DNA of 64,000 nt from the NCBI GenBank assembly GCA_951812925.1, contig OX638369.1:16397329-16461328 (forward strand), in the 5' to 3' direction. A program made the translations under genes and the position numbers. The notes beneath the pieces are model-generated. The model was given only the letters and a program-made list of their open reading frames with translations, made no database searches and was not told where the DNA came from. The first letter of the stretch is position 1; each line of letters starts with the position of its first letter. Below are positions 21,603 to 34,046 of the stretch, in pieces. This stretch comes from Calliopum simillimum. Taxonomy: Eukaryota > Arthropoda > Insecta > Diptera > Lauxaniidae.

Positions 21603-22980
21603 TTTTTGACATCCTCTTTCAGATTTTTGTGCGTTATCTTGGAAATTCCAAAAAAAAAAATTTTGGATCAGTCTAGTAAACCAGACTTCCAATAAATTTT
21701 TTTTTGTTTTCTTTTATGCATTTTATCTTATTTTTGTAACTTTGTTGGTGTTGATAGTGAAACACACTGGATATTAAGCTCAAACCAACAATGTCCACGT
21801 TCCTTGTGAATTTTCCAAGTTTTACTCGGTATCACTTAAAAAATTAGTTTCAAACTTTATGAGATTGAAGATTTGGAATCGGCGACCAAAAATCGATTAG
21901 AAGAAGTGGGTTATAACGCAACACTTCAGAAACTTTCATTTAATACCATGCAATTGATGACATAACTCAAATTAAAACTGAAATCTTAGTACAGACACCC
22001 ATCAATAATTTCTTAACCAACGCGCACCCATGACCTTCGACGCCGCTGTCCTTGCTACTACGTCAATAACGGCTTTTTTTGCAGACCACATCAACAGCTT
22101 GAACAAAAAGCCATTAAATTAAAAGCCATAAAAACAAGAACATTTAAAAAACGTTTAAATGTTTACTGATTTAAAAAAAAAAAAAATATTTGAAATTCAA
22201 ATTGGACAAGCGAAGAACAACGAAATTTCAGAAAAAAAAAAAATAATAATGATGAATAAATAAGCGTTTCAAAAAGGCACAAATTAAAATCAGCAGACAA
22301 CAACAACAATGAAAAAACATAAAGTTAAAATTATTAATAGCATTAATAATAAATTATGCTAAACAAGCGAAACAAAAGCCTTTTGTTGTATGAATACGTT
22401 TAAGCCAAGGCTTTGAGATTTTGCTGCTGCTGCTGCTGTTGCTGATTTGTGTTAAGAGCAATAGCGGCGACAACTTTGCTGCCGTCTTTTGCTGTCTGTG
22501 CTGTCATCGCTTAAGAATTTTGCCTCTAATTAAGCAGCAAAAGTTGAAAAAGATCAAAAGAGACAGATGAAAGAAACACCAAAAAAAAACTATATTCGCC
22601 AAAGTTTCGAAAAGTTTTTGGAGCCACAGTGTCTGGTAAAACGCTTGCTAATAGCGTTAAGCGTGTTGCTATCGAAAGCGGAAAAAAGACAGACTTTTTT
22701 CCGTCTCTTTTTGTTTTATCTGCACATCGCACACCGCAGACATGTTGGTACCAATGACACCGGCACAAGCATAAAAAGCGCAAATAAATAGATAAAACGA
22801 TTTTTGTGCCTGCAATATTGCACCATGGGTAATTTGAGGCATTTTCGAGGAAAATTAATACAACATAAGTAGTTATATTGTAAGAAAAACTATATTAGTT
22901 ATTCCGCATTAGTTATTCCTCCACAGGAAAAGGAACCTTATCTTTGCAAAATCAAAAATCGGTTTTATTGCAGATACATA
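21603..22980. other. No gene; unique-looking DNA with CAACAA and TGCTGC runs
   Basis: Contains ACAACAACAACAAT (22298), TGCTGCTGCTGCTGTTGCTG (22424) and GC-balanced segments at 22020-22100 and 22430-22520. Overlapping 74- and 85-codon frames on opposite strands (22526-22791) have no domain signal. Possible host noncoding DNA. Confidence 0.45.
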
Positions 22981-23089
22981 TTACTAGTATCGCCTGTGCC
23001 AAATTTTGGCCATTCGTCTGAATATAGATACACTTTTTCCAAGAATCGCTTTGTATATAAGAGAGCCAAAACATTGAATATTGACAGAA

Positions 23090-23271
23090 TTAAATTTTTT
23101 TCACTTCACATTCGCTAAAAGTCCAAAAGTATCGATTAGTAAAAGTCCAAAAGAAATGATAATAATTTGAAAAGTCGGTAAAAGTCTAAAAATATCGAAA
23201 ATCCGTTGAGGTATCGGTAAGAATCCAAAAGTATTAAGATCTTAAATATCGTTAAAAAACCAAAAATATCT

Positions 23272-23316
<45 letters not shown>

Positions 23317-23481
23317 CATTTTTTAGATATTTTTGGTTTTTTAACGATATTTAAGATGTTTTTAGATACAATTCGACTTTTACCGATATTTTTGGACTTT
23401 TATCGATGTTTTTCGATACTTTTGGATTTTTACCGGTACTTTAACGGATTTTCGATATTATATATATAGAAAATATATATA
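23090..23481. repeat. Satellite of about 39-bp units that switches orientation around an (AT)n core
   Basis: The left part (23100-23275) has AAAAGTCCAAAAGTATCG and AATATCGGTAAAAGTC units on the plus strand. After (AT)n at about 23275-23316 the same words appear reversed (TTTTTAGATATTTTTGG, CGACTTTTACCGATATTTTT, CTTTTATCGATGTTTTTCG). The satellite continues after a transposon block at 25860. Confidence 0.8.
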
Positions 23482-23996
23482 TACAGTGAGTCACATATGT
23501 ATTTTGCATACAAAAAATATTCAAAAATTCGAATTAATACTCAATTTTTAGCCATTTCATCCTTGGAATAGTAATATTTTTTTTATAAACTTCGAGTCAA
23601 TGGAACATTAACTTTGATACCACTACATAAAAAAATTAAAATAATGCGTTCTAATCACTTAAAAAGCAAAGAAATGATTTATTCATCTTTTTTATAAGGT
23701 CACAAAAGTATTTTGCTTTTTAGTAATATTTTACTTTGAGATTATTTATCAAGTAAAAGAGGCTTTTTTAATAATAACCATGGTAGCCATTATTTGAAGA
23801 GACATCATATAAACATCTTTGCGAGGACTCCATCCCTTTACGACATTTTCAGTCGGTGTTTTTTCCCATTTTTCTTGCAGTACTTGTTTGAGCACATTTT
23901 TTTGATAAAATATGGTATTTTCTGACCTTTCAACTAGATAACGCCAAAAAACTTCTATTGAATTCGAAAAAGAATATCGCGGTGGTGTTATATATC
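23482..23996 (-). mobile_element. Tc1-like transposon, 3' half only
   Basis: After a TA (23482-23483) the end reads CAGTGAGTCACATATGTATT, in the style of Tc1 termini. The minus strand then encodes a transposase C-terminus (separate entry). The element stops abruptly at 23996, where a foldback begins, so its other half is lost or displaced; nothing matching it is seen after 25847. Confidence 0.65.
23771..23993 (-). pseudogene. Tc1-like transposase C-terminal remnant
   Basis: One minus frame reads PPRYSFSNSIEVFWRYLVER, then KQVLQEKWEKTPTENVVK. After a one-base shift it continues MESSQRCLYDVSSNNGYHGY and ends YY-stop. This lines up with the Tc1 pattern SPDLNPIENLW ... L...W..IP......LV.SM..R...V....G..TKY. 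SIEVFW holds the place of PIENLW, with the catalytic glutamate kept. Upstream catalytic aspartates are absent. Confidence 0.7.
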
Positions 23997-25847
23997 AGAG
24001 CGCCCACAAGATATATGAAATGTGCAAAGTTGAGAATTTGTTTGCTCCCCGTACATTTCCTGAAATTAGAGGCCAAAAAAATAAGATCCTAAAAAAAAAT
24101 TTGGAATCGGTATTGGAAAAAACCCAGCCGGTTTTCGATCAAAGGTCGAAAAATTGACTAAGAAAAGGCAAGTCGCTTTGACTACCCTTTACTTCAAAAC
24201 TGTTCATTTTTTTAAAATATTTTCAAGACAACTTTTGTAGAGCATGACTAGGCCAACATTATTTTGTTAAAGGTTTTGGTCCGAAAATTAAATTTGTTGC
24301 TGTTTCGGTACAAAAGTTTAAATATTTTAAGAAAATTTTCATGACTTTTTTTCTATAAATTGGTTTTTTGTAATTTTCAAAGGGCGGAATATTTGTTCTG
24401 GAATTCTTGTATTGCATGGGATTAAATGTTGATTAATTAAACAAAAAAAAAATTATGTAAAAGTATTAAGTTTTAAGGTATGGAGCCGGTCTCAATGTTG
24501 GAAAAAAATTAGTATTTTAATTTTTTTCTTTTAATCGCTACTTTATTGGATGCAACAAAATGCGTTGCTAGTTTTTAATACATGCATCATTTAGAACTGC
24601 TTTTTGCCTTCAAAATGAATTATGAAATGGGTTTGTGCGACTTTTTTTCAAAAAGTAATGATCATTTTAAAATGACATCATGAAAGTTAAAAATCTTGTA
24701 TGGATTTTCTATAGCAATTGCCATATTACTATATCTTTTATGAGGTTATTTTAAAATGGTCATAACTTTTTAAAGAAAAATCATACAAGACTATTCTGTA
24801 ACTCATTTTGAAGAAGAAAAACAGTACTAAATGACGCATCTAATAAAATAGACCAAAACGATTTTGTGAATGTTCTACACAACCTCAAAAATCGTGTTTT
24901 TTGAACATTAGGGGTAAGATATCTCACAAACCATCAGTGATACATTAATTTCGCGTCCAATTTCGAATTCAGCATTAATAACTACGTCTAAAGTGACTAT
25001 TTTGGTTTTGGTTTGTAGTCGTTTTTTTTAAATACCGTTTTTCGACCTCATTTTAAAAACCATGCCATGAACCGATTTTGAAAATTTGTTTTTCTTATTC
25101 AGTAAATGTTCAGGTGCAATTTCACATCTTTGTGCAGTTCTCGACAACTTGATTGAAGTTTTTTCCAGAACTGCGTGCACGAAATTCGAAATTTACGATT
25201 ATCTCTGCTGGAACAGCCCAAAAGCGCACTAAAACGAAAATTAATGCTATTTTCGTGTTCAGCAATCCTAAATTAGTTCTGGAAATATGACTACTAAAAT
25301 GGTTTCTTACCAAATTAAAAATTAAGGAGAAAAAATAAAAAAATAAATTTTTTTCTTAACTTTGAAACGGGCTCCATTTCTTAAAAACTTATGTTTTTTA
25401 GTAATTTTTCTTTTAAATTAATCAACATTTAATTTCCTACAATATAGGAACTCCAGAAAAAAAATATTTCATCCTTTGAAAATTACAAAAAACCAATTAA
25501 TAGAAAAAAAGTCATGAAAATTTTCTTAAAAAATTGAAGTTTTTGTACCGAAACAACAACAAATTTAATTTTTGGACCAAAACTTTCTAGAAAGATAATG
25601 TTGATCTAGTCATGTTCTACAAAAGTTGTTTTGAAAATATTATGAAAAAATGAACAGTTTTGAAGTAACGGGCAGTCAAAGCGACTTGCCTTTTTTTAGT
25701 CAATTTTTCGACCTTTGATCGAAAACCGGCTGGGTTTTTTCCACTACCGATTCCAAATTTTTTTTGAGATCTTATTTTTTTGACCTCTAATTTCAGGAAA
25801 TGGACGGGGAGCAAGCAAAATCAGAATTTTGCACATATGGGCGCTCT
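23997..25847. mobile_element. 1.85-kb foldback element FB-A
   Basis: The ends are AGAGCGCCC (23997) and GGGCGCTCT (ending 25847). Arms of about 480 bp are inverted: CAGCCGGTTTTCGATCAAAGG at about 24125 (20-base part) pairs with its inverse at about 25713-25732, and GCATGACTAGGCCAACATTA pairs with AATGTTGATCTAGTCATG at about 25600. A second, inner palindrome is centred near 24710. It interrupts the Tc1-like element. A solo arm of the same family lies at 47497-47790. It lacks a recognised transposase. Confidence 0.8.
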
Positions 25848-25859
25848 AATATATATATA

Positions 25860-26590
25860 TATAATGTTAAATTTTGGTAAAAGTCCAAAAGTATCGAAAA
25901 ATATGTATAATATCGGTAAAAAGTCGATTCGTATCGAAAAAAATTCAAAATATCGGTAAAAAGCCAAAAATATCGGAAAACATCTAAAAACAGTATAGTT
26001 CCTAAAGTAGCGAAAAACACCTGACATATCGGGAAATAACAAAAGTATCGGAAAACTTCTAAGAATCGATAAAAATGCAAAAGTATCGGAAAAAATCTAA
26101 AATTTCGGTAAAAGTCCCAAAGTATTGAAAAACATCTAAAATATCGGCTTGAGTCGAAAACTATCGAAAAACATCTTAAATATAGGCAAAAGGTCCGAAA
26201 GTATCGAAAATACCTGAAATATCGGTAATTAGCGAAAGTATCGAAAAACTTCTACAAATCGATAAAAGTGCAAGAGTATGGAAAAAAATCTAAAATATCG
26301 GTAAAAATCCAAAAGTATCAGTAAAAGTCGAAAAGTTTCGAAAAATATCTAACAAACGGTAAAACTGCAAAAGTATCGTAAAAAATCTAAAATATCGATA
26401 AAAGTCCAAAAGAATCGAAAAATACCTATAATATCAGCAAAAGTCGAAAAGTATCGAAAAATATCTAAAAAAACCGTTAAAAGTCCGAAAGTATCGAAAA
26501 ACAACTAATATATCGGCAAAGTACAAAAGTATCGTAAACTTCTAAAAATCGATAAAATGCAAAAGTATCGGAAAACATCTACAATCGATG
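25860..26590 (+). repeat. 39-bp-type satellite, degenerate
   Basis: About 18 degenerate units built from the words GGTAAAAGTCCAAAAGTATC, GAAAAACATCTAAAATAT and CGGTAAAAGTC. The pentamer TATCG (CGATA on the other strand) appears almost once per half-unit. Frames read through it on the minus strand are repeats of FRYF/DTFGLL-type peptides and are not genes. Confidence 0.85.
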
Positions 26591-28335
26591 CAGAACGTCG
26601 ACAGAGTGCAATGAAACTGGTTTTGGAGAAGCAATAAAGAACTCAAAAACAAATTTTCCCACTCCACTATTTTGGTCATTCACAGTAGGTACTTTTCATA
26701 TAAAAAATAAAAATCAAAAAAATCGGTTAAACAGTTAGCTCGTTAAAGGGAGGCAAAATAAATTCTTTACACATTTAAGTATATATAGCTTTTGATTAAA
26801 ATGACACCAGCATTGTTGGAAAATTCCAAAAATTAACTGAGTTATGGCATTTTGAAATCGTAAAATGAAAAACTTAAGTTTTTAATTAGATATCGAGGCT
26901 CAAAATTTATTGAGAAGCAGGAAGTACCAAAGGGCCTTAGTAGGTACTTGTGCGAGACAAAAATAATGTCTTACAGTTTTTGCCTATGTGTGTCGATTTG
27001 ACTCATGGCTAGTAATAATGCTCCTCTATTGAAGGTTAGTAAGCTAGAGTTAAAATCTTGCAGGTATTTAAATAAATTTAAAAAAAACTTCTTTTTTTTC
27101 CTTCGAAACTCCTACAATATTGCAATGAGCTCAACATGTTGCTCCTTCAGACAATGACTTTGACTACATACCTGAGTGCAAAACATGATATTTTGCCACG
27201 AAAATGCTTCAAATCAGCTATAGTGCGCTGGTGCCACCGCTATTGAGAGTTTTTTAGTTTTATAGAGCAAACTTTTGTTTTTTCAAATTTTGTAACTTTT
27301 TTTTCGGTTTTTTTTTTTGTTGGCCTATTTGCTATATGCTACGACTGAAATCGGTTTGTTTGTGTCAATTTGTGTCAATTTGAAGCTTTATGATATTGTT
27401 CAAAATTGGAGCATGCTCTGGTGCTTTTGTTCAATGTTATGTGGTTGCCCGTTGCTGTTATTAACATGATTGCCTTGTTAACTTTTGGTTTATGATGTTT
27501 CATAAATGTCTTCGTTGACTTCCTTTATAAATTTCCCCATAAAAATAAGTTTGAAGAAACTCTGATTTTTAATTGGTTCCATAATCAAACTTAAGCCAAA
27601 CCATAACATATTATCAGATCCTCGAACTTTATTTACACAAATCACTATTCAATTGTGTCCGATTATTTAAAACTTATCCTAACTTATCACTTTGCAATAA
27701 AACGTTTTATAAGCGGTCCTGACTTGCCGGTATCCAAGAGAAAGCAATGCGATCTCTCTTTCAAAATAAATATTTGTTTGATTTTTGTCTTGGGCATAGA
27801 TTTCAGTTCAAGTGATCTTGCTCTTGATCATGGTATCGAAAAATTATCAAGACCAATCACCAACACTATTTATGGCTATCTTTCTATGTTAAGTTATGGC
27901 TTGAACTAAACAGCACTTTTATCGTTCTTGTGTAATGATGAGCAAAATTAGTCTTGGTTTTTAAATTACTTAAGAATATCAGCGTTTTTGTAGTGGTTTC
28001 GACAAATTACCAAGACAAAGACGCTGATATAATTTTAAGACCAAGATCAAGATGGCTTTTGTCTTGGTCACGATGATCATCAAGATCAAGACTACTTTTC
28101 GGCTTTGGTAGTTTGTAGTTTATAGGTATGTCACACCCTTTTCAAGCATACAATCATTTCTCAATGCGAAATTTGGCATCTTCAAAACCCAACTGCTTTG
28201 TAAAAATTAGGTTTGAAAATTTTGAATACTCAACAATCTTTAGAAATTTTTTCAAGACCCAGATCGAGACCAAGACTATTTAACAAAACCAAGACCAAGA
28301 CTGCTATGGTCTACAAAGGATCATTGTGTACTGAA
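26591..28335. other. No gene; CAAGAC-rich low-complexity patch at its right end
   Basis: AT-rich DNA to about 27900. From 27930 to 28320 there are many CAAGACCAAGAC/TTGATCTTGGTC words on both strands, for example around 28043-28060 and 28280-28305. An 84-codon plus frame (27655-27909) shows no domain. Confidence 0.4.
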
Positions 28336-28985
28336 TTTCATTTCAATTAAACAAAAGTAAATAAATTAGAGAAAGGAAAATAGAAAAGTAAAAAAATAAT
28401 AAAAATTATAATAAAAAAAAAATTTAAAAAATAAAAAAAAATCACCCGCGCTGGGGTTTGCACCCATGTCCATTGCACACTTGTTGCAACGTGCGTGTAA
28501 AATTTGTATGTGTATTAAACCCACTTTCTCTCTTTTTAAAATAATACTAAGATATTGAAACAAACATGCCTCTTTCAGCGGAATTTGATATTTGGATGCT
28601 TACTGCAGCTTTACAAAAAATCATTGTGAAAGTACTTCTAAATTTTTATGGAAACCAGCGTTTTAAGAGGACTTGGCTGAGAAGCGCTTGCAATTTATTC
28701 CCCTTGGATACGAACTTGTTAGACCTCTAGGCCACTTACCTATGTACAAACTTTGATATACGAATGCTTCCTTCTGCCTTACAAAAATTCATTAAAAATA
28801 CAGTTACCATTCAATTGAACAAAATTAAATAAATTAGAGAAAGGAAAATCGAAAAGTGAAATAAAAAAAAAATAAAATAAAAAATATTATAGTAAAAAAT
28901 AAAAACAAATCACATGCGCTGGGGTTCGAACCCATGTTCATGTCAAACTTGTGTAACGTTTGTGCAAAATTTGTATATTAAACAC
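28335..28985 (-). repeat. Two direct copies of a repeat with a tRNA B-box-like core
   Basis: Blocks at about 28345-28520 and 28805-28985 share TAAATTAGAGAAAGGAAAAT, then an A-rich run, then CGCTGGGGTTYGMACCCATG, then a GCAAAATTTGTAT-like end. On the minus strand the second copy shows the B-box consensus GGGTTCGAACCCC (28932-28920). No full cloverleaf forms, so these are tRNA-derived repeats. Confidence 0.65.
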
Positions 28986-28986
28986 A

Positions 28987-29935
28987 GTTTATACCCCACA
29001 CCCAGGGAACATTCACTTTGTCCATCCGTATGTAACGCAGAGAAGGAGGCGTGGCAGGTATAGAAAAGTATATATATTCTTGATCAGCGTCACCTCCTGA
29101 GTCGATAAAGCCGTGTCCGTCTGTCTGTCTGGCTGGCTGGCAGGCTCTCCGTCTGTGCAAATATTTTTTACTGGAAAACTAACCAAGATAATTCGATGAA
29201 ATTCAGTACACTGCCTTTGTTGTAAAAGTTAGCTCGCGGGATTGAAAATGAGCGAAATCGGTAAACGGGCACGCCTACCACCCATACAAAAAATATATTC
29301 AAATCGCAATTTTATGAGCATTATTCACGATAATGTTACCAAAACAGACATGAATACTTGAGATAGCGACTGCAAGCTCTAGCTAAAAACTAAGTGCACT
29401 GGACATGAGGGCGTGGTACCTAACATCTAAGTAAAAGTTTCAAAATGCTGTACTGATAGCGTTTTTAGAGAAAATCCAACCAAATTTCGCTAAGAAATTA
29501 TGGACAAAACCAGCTCTGAAAAAAAACATGGCAAAATCGGACATTGGGGGCATGGTACCATCCATATAAGCCAAAACTTCAAAATGCTACACTGAAAGTG
29601 TTTTTGAGATAATTCAATCAAATTTTACTCAGACACTAAAGACAGTAAGTGCAAGCTCTGAGCAAAATTTTGGTTGATTCGGACAAGAAGGCGTGGCACC
29701 TCCCATACGTTAAAAATTTTCGAAATGCTGGAAAGAAATCTTTACTTGAGGTAATGCAACCAAATTTCGCACAAATGCTTGAAATAATTAGCGCACGGTC
29801 TGAGCAAAAACTACGTGAATTCAGAAAAGAAATCATGGTATCTACACTACAAGCAAAATTTTATAAATGCTGCAGTGTAGGGTATTTTATTTTTATCCAG
29901 GCCAAAGTTAACACCCTTACCAGTTTTTTTTTTTT
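28987..29935 (+). repeat. Dispersed fly repeat module (TATATATTCTTGATCAGCGT type), copy 1
   Basis: Starts near CCCACACCCAGGGAACATTC and contains TATATATTCTTGATCAGCGT then CACCTCCTGAGTCGATA. It has repeated GCAAGCTCTGAGCAAAA and GGCGTGGCACCTCCCATA units, and ends GCCAAAGTTAACACCCTTACC. This text is familiar from interspersed repeats in Drosophila and other higher flies. The 116-codon plus frame (29649-29999) is accidental. Confidence 0.7.
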
Positions 29936-32900
29936 TGATTTTCACATCCTGCCTTTTATAAAATACTACCCAAATATTAAAACAAACTTGTCTCTCTAAA
30001 CAGAATTTGGTATTTTTTGTATTTCTTTCACTATAAAATTCATAGATTTATAGAATCTATGTCCCATTGTTTCATTATTTCAAGTGTTAATAGAGCAATT
30101 GTCATATTAACTACGTTATAGCATATTACACTACTAATCCATCTCAATCTGTCTAGCTACATATAGCGCAATTATAAAAGAAAAAAAAGTATTAAATTTC
30201 TAAAATAAATTCCTTAAAAGGTGATGGCAATTTGCTACTTAGTACTTGAATACCTATAATTAAAATAATAAATTAAAAAAAAAAAATTTACATTGCATTG
30301 TTATTGCTGGTCTGGCGCAGTTGCTTAAGCAATTAGACTCTGAATAAATTAACTATTTATGAAATTCTATTTTTAACGTTGCAATTCAGAATTGTTATTT
30401 GTTATTTACACCTTAGGGTTATTAAAAAAAACTAAGTAATTGACAGGAGCGATTGAATGACTGATATAAATGGAAATAAGCAATTTAGAATACATTATTA
30501 AGCAAATCAAACAATTGCTTATCATTTAGGAATTTTGATTAAAAATTAAATTTTTTAAATATTAAATAAAAGCAAGGAATTCCAAAAACCACTATTCATA
30601 AACAAAAATACGCACTTACGAGTAACTTCCTATAACAAATTTTTTTAAGTAAAGCTGGAGGTACTTAGGAGTTAGCTTTAGTTCTAGCATTTGTCAGTAT
30701 AGTATAAGGTTGAACTTTCTGCTGAAATATTTTTCGAGATTCGAGTTAATATATGGAATGAATAATCTCTTCCTCTACAAAGAAAAGAAACTATATAGAA
30801 AAATACTTATTATTTGTTATTTACAAGGTAGAAAAATAGCACCATTTGGCTAAAAGTTAAAAAAATTTGGTTTTGTTTTCAAGAAAACTTTACTTTTAAC
30901 ACTTTAGAAGCTCAAACACTTTATAGAGTTTTTGGCAGTCAAGGTGTCAGTTAATGCAAAATAATGTGCACTTTTAGGAAACCTAAGAATATGATTTTTG
31001 TTTACTGAAAGATAATGACACTTTCCTATGGAACTTCACAAATGTTGAACTTCACAAATGTTGTACTGTTTATATACCAACCTTGAGCAAATAAAATTGA
31101 TTTTTTTTTATATCTTCTCATCTAAATCCACAATAATTTGCTTTAATTCAGCGCTGGAAATAGAAAAATCAAAGCAAATAAAAGCAGATTAGCAAACATT
31201 ACAAAAGATGGAAAAAACAGCATAGAAAAAATTAAATTTAAAAAAAAAATCCAAATAAATAGAAAACGTGTTTGCAATCAAAGATGCGAGTCAAAAGCTG
31301 TTTGTATCCACAAGTACCAACAAATATACACACATATGTACATATATACGTACGTGCTGATATATCTCTGTAAGTGCGCGCGCGCGTATTTTGAGTGGAG
31401 ACACGTTGTCTAGCGTTTTTCTGTCTAATGCCAAAATGATGTTTGTGAGGAGATTAAAATTTTATTTAATAGATACTTCAGCATTACACTAACAACAACA
31501 AAAACAACGCAGGAATCAATCGTCGTTAGTTAAACAAATAAACAACAACACCAACAACAGAAATAAAGGAAAAATAAACTTAATGATAAAATGATTTTTA
31601 AGGTGTGACACAAAGCTTAAAAAAATCTCACAATATAATTCATCATTATTAATTAATAAATCAAAAGCCTGAGCTGTTGAGTAGCAGAAAGGTGTGCGCT
31701 GTTGATTTTTTTTTTCCCCTTAGATTTTTAACTTAAGTTGATTAATCTTGCATTTGTAGTTAGAAATTCAATTGAAAAAAGAAGAAAAAAAAAAAAATTT
31801 ATTAGTAAATAAAAGCTCGTTATTTAAGGTAAACAAATTAAAGAGTTAACGCGTCAGACAGCAGCAACAACAGCAATCGCGTTTCAAAGAAATTGCGACG
31901 TTTGTGCGCTTAACTAGACTGCTATGCGCCATGCGCAGTAGAATAAAAATATTTTTTTTCTTGTTATATTTGCATTTGCTATTAAAAATTGAGCGAATTG
32001 ATTTTTGCAACAAAAAAAAAAAAATATTGAACATTTGCGAGTTTTGCATTAGAAAACGAAAGACTTAAGCTACGAACTTGCAAGTAGAAATTTTTAACAG
32101 TGCAATTTCTTTTTCGTTGGTTTATGCCACAAAAACGTAGCGTTAACGTTTGTTGTATCACAAAATGTTGCTTGTTGCATAGTAAATTTGTTTGAAGATT
32201 TCATATTTGGGCAACATTGTTTTAGTAAAATATAAAAAATACAGTTGGTTACAATGTCTAAAATTGAATTTTATGGAATAACCCTTTGACATTAGTAGCT
32301 TGAAAACTAATGTTAAAAAACTATGTTCAGAAACAAAATTAATAAATAGCAAAAAATCGTATTCTTTGGATCGGTCCTACTACTTATCTTTAAAAGGGAA
32401 GAGAAGAAGCAAGCAATTCTAATAATTATTTTTTGGTATCAAAATAAAGTTAATATAATGACGCACAAGCTCGTGAACAGCTTTTTTTAATGTTGTATTG
32501 ATTTAGGCAAAATTTATGTAATTAAAGATGGTTGGTGTTTGGTTTTTTCAGTACATTTTCTCAATTAAACGGGCCTACAAAAAAATCTGCCGGATCGATT
32601 TCAAAATTTTTTTCAGATTTGAAATTATTGATATTTTTTGAATCGTTTGACATTTTTGTTTTAAAATTCTGACGGATAAATGTTTTTCAATTTATTTTCG
32701 CGCGGATGTAAGTCGTGATTTTGGATTTGTCAATTTTTCTGAAAATTGAGACGTGATGGAAAAATTTTTTAAATGCTGTTCTATTATGTCAATAGCAAGG
32801 AATAATAATTTTATGGTCTGAACTCAGATAATTTTTTGCCGTTGAAAATTATAATTTCAAACAAAGTAAGTGGTTTAGAAAATTCGTAATATCCATTATT

Positions 32901-33005
32901 TCCTACCAATTTCAATGATTAATAATAAGTTTTATTTGAAATTGAAAGGACTTCAATAATAAATTTGAGTATACTACTTAGTAACGTCGGTGGCCAAATT
33001 TCGGC
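29936..33005. other. No gene; long unique-looking stretch with CAACAA runs
   Basis: AT-rich single-copy-looking DNA. It includes a palindrome TTGCTTAAGCAATT (about 30327), ACAAACAAATA/CAACAACAACA runs at 31490-31560, a GCGCGCGCGCG run at 31377 and CAGCAGCAACAACAGCAATC at 31860. TGCGCCATGCGCA (31924-31936) resembles paired NRF1/ewg half-sites with one extra base. The first GACTTAAG motif lies within it. Confidence 0.4.
32053..32080 (+). promoter_or_regulatory. GACTTAAG 26-bp motif, copy A
   Basis: AAAACGAAAGACTTAAG, then CT, then ACGAACTTG. First of six near-identical copies; flanks are unlike those of the other copies. Function unknown; it may be a protein-binding site. Confidence 0.6.
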
Positions 33006-33009
33006 AATT

Positions 33010-34030
33010 CATCAAAAGAAAGATGCTCTTCATCCAAAAGTTTTGAAAAACATCAAAAAATATCGGCAAATGTCCAAAAGTATCGTAAAATACATAAATA
33101 AATCCATAAGTATTGAAAAACATATAATATATCGGTAAAGTCAAAAAGTATTGAAAAACACCTAAAATATCTAACTATCGATAAAAGTCCAAAAGCATCG
33201 AAAAACATCAAAAAAATATTGGCAAAAGTCCAAAAGTATCGAAAAATACTTAAAATGTCGATAAAAATCTAAAAATATTGAAAAACATCCAAAATATCGG
33301 TAAAATCTAAAAGTATCGTAAAATATCTTAAATATTGGCAAAAGTCCAAAAGTATCGAAAAGCATCCAAGATATTGATAAAAATTCAAAAATATTGAAAG
33401 ATATCTAAGATATCGATAAAAAGTCAAAGAGTATCGAAAAACATATTAAATATCGGTTAAAGTTCAAGAGTATTGAAAACATCTAAAATATCGCCAAAAG
33501 TCCTAAAAAATCGAAAAGCATCCAAGATATCGATAAAAATTCAAAAATATTGAAAAACATCCAAAATAACGATAAAAAGTCCAAAAGTATCGAAAAACAC
33601 CTAAAATATCTTAATATCGATAAAAGTCCAAAAGTATCGAAAAACATCTAAAATATTGGCAAAAGTTCAAAAGTATTGAAAATCGGTAAAAGTCCTGAGG
33701 TATCTAAAAATTCCAAGATACCGGTTAAAGCCCAAAAATAACGGAAAATATCTAAAGTATAGATAAAAAGTCCAAAAGTATCGAAAAACATTTTAAATAA
33801 CGCCAAAAGTCCAAAAGTATCGAAAATCATCTAAAATATCGATAAAAATCCAAAAGTGTTGAAAAACATCCCAAGTATCAATAAAAGTCCAAAAGTATCG
33901 AAAAACATCTGAAATATTGGCAAAAGTTCTAAAGTATCGAAAAACTATCTAAAATATCAGCAAAAATTATAAGGTATCAAAAAATCCTAGATATCGATAA
34001 AAGTTCAAAAATATCGAAACATATCTAAGA
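33010..34030 (+). repeat. 39-bp-type satellite, second array
   Basis: About 26 degenerate units of AAAAGTCCAAAAGTATCG, AAAAACATCTAAAATATC and GGCAAAAGT / GATAAAAATCC. Two subtypes are mixed (GGCAAAAG and GATAAAAG). Orientation matches the 25.9-26.6 kb array. Confidence 0.88.
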
Positions 34031-34046
34031 TATATATTTAAGAAGT

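Noticed and set aside
22526..22791. Opposed 85- and 74-codon frames
   Set aside because: They overlap on opposite strands, show no domain and are compositional shadows.
25860..26590. CRISPR-like array of regular repeats
   Set aside because: Units are degenerate head-to-tail satellite without unique spacers, and the DNA is eukaryotic.
29649..29999. 116-codon plus-strand frame
   Set aside because: Lies inside a dispersed noncoding module whose other copies do not keep the frame.
33171..33830. Frames rich in DTFGLL/FRYF repeats
   Set aside because: They are translations of the degenerate satellite.
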